Positions 22,630-22,871 of a DNA stretch of 22,871 nucleotides are shown here, piece by piece. The DNA comes from Aliicoccus sp041838435 (GTDB lineage: Bacteria > Bacillota > Bacilli > Staphylococcales > Salinicoccaceae). The stretch spans positions 1 to 22,871 of the forward strand of contig JBGYPO010000100.1 of the NCBI GenBank assembly GCA_041838435.1, written 5' to 3'. Made by a program: the position numbers and the translations under genes. Each line of letters begins with the position of its first letter. Within the stretch, counting starts at the first letter, position 1. The notes beneath the pieces were generated by a model. The model did no database searches. It was not told where the DNA came from and saw nothing but the letters and a program-made list of their open reading frames with translations.

Positions 22630-22871
22630 TGTATTAACTCCAATCGATAAATAATCGTGTGAATTGATGTCTCAAAGCTCAGGTTCTCATAAAAGCCTGC
22701 CAAAAATTGATCATCAACATCAACTCTCAAGTACGCTTCGGTAATATCATCATATTCAAAGATTTTATTGAGTCCGGCCTGCATCAAAATTTTACCAAGT
22801 CCCTGTTTCCTGCTATTAGGGTCAACTGCGAGATAACTGATTAAACCATCATTAAATTCGGGTTTAATGAC
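22626..22871 (-). CDS. GNAT-family N-acetyltransferase, C-terminal part (cut by window edge)
   Basis: The last 81 codons of a minus-strand gene whose start lies beyond the window. The visible part contains SYLAVDPNSRKQGLGKILM, the acetyl-CoA binding motif (R/Q-x-x-G-x-G), then a helix and the usual FYENLSFE...IYRLEL end of a GNAT fold. The TGA stop overlaps the next gene's ATG by four bases (ATGA), so the pair is translationally coupled. The acceptor cannot be predicted. Confidence 0.8.
   Translation of the reverse strand, partial: VIKPEFNDGLISYLAVDPNSRKQGLGKILMQAGLNKIFEYDDITEAYLRVDVDDQFLAGFYENLSFETSIHTIIYRLELIQ

Overview
The window looks like a chromosomal segment of a low-GC, Gram-positive, probably halotolerant coccus of the Staphylococcaceae (Jeotgalicoccus, Salinicoccus or Macrococcus-like). 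The reasons are strong AGGAGG ribosome binding sites, a Bacillus-type parS palindrome, Vga/BmrCD/CatE/QueT-type genes, and unusually acidic exported proteins. The genus is an inference; no rRNA or marker gene is present.

Layout. 1-296 is a tandem array of 41-bp units running off the left edge. 451-4197 (minus) is a heterodimeric multidrug ABC exporter operon headed by a promoter, a 20-codon leader peptide, nested hairpins and an intrinsic terminator, which is the architecture of a ribosome-mediated attenuator. 4216-5868 (minus) is a CocE-type serine hydrolase. 6037-7369 (plus) holds a CatE-like ring-cleavage dioxygenase and a GyrI-like binding protein. 7423-7695 (minus) is a small acidic coiled-coil protein with a sigma-B-like promoter. 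7845-9503 (plus) is an aromatic amino acid decarboxylase-like enzyme with a zinc-ribbon protein. 9535-9789 holds two further 41-bp-period arrays. 9891-11078 is an SQR-like flavoprotein without cysteines. 11211-14949 is a complete TRAP-TAXI uptake operon (lipoprotein, DUF1850, fused permease), with DnaA-box-like octamers around its promoter. 14996-16740 holds queT, an SRPBCC protein and a benzil-reductase-like SDR. 17001-18620 is a metallo-beta-lactamase-fold hydrolase and a D-2-hydroxyacid dehydrogenase, separated by a perfect parS site. 18687-19625 (minus) is an acidic secreted protein. 19714-21421 (minus) is a Vga-like ABC-F ribosome protection gene with its own promoter, leader ORF and mutually exclusive hairpins. 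21463-22871 (minus) is a pair of GNAT acetyltransferases, one cut by the window edge.

How it fits together. Two independent antibiotic-response loci, an ABC exporter and an ABC-F protein, both sit behind predicted attenuators that could sense ribosome inhibition. Between them is mostly metabolic and transport accessory content. The most unusual signals are the two attenuators, three tandem arrays with the same exact 41-bp period but different sequences, the cysteine-less SQR homologue, and the parS site.
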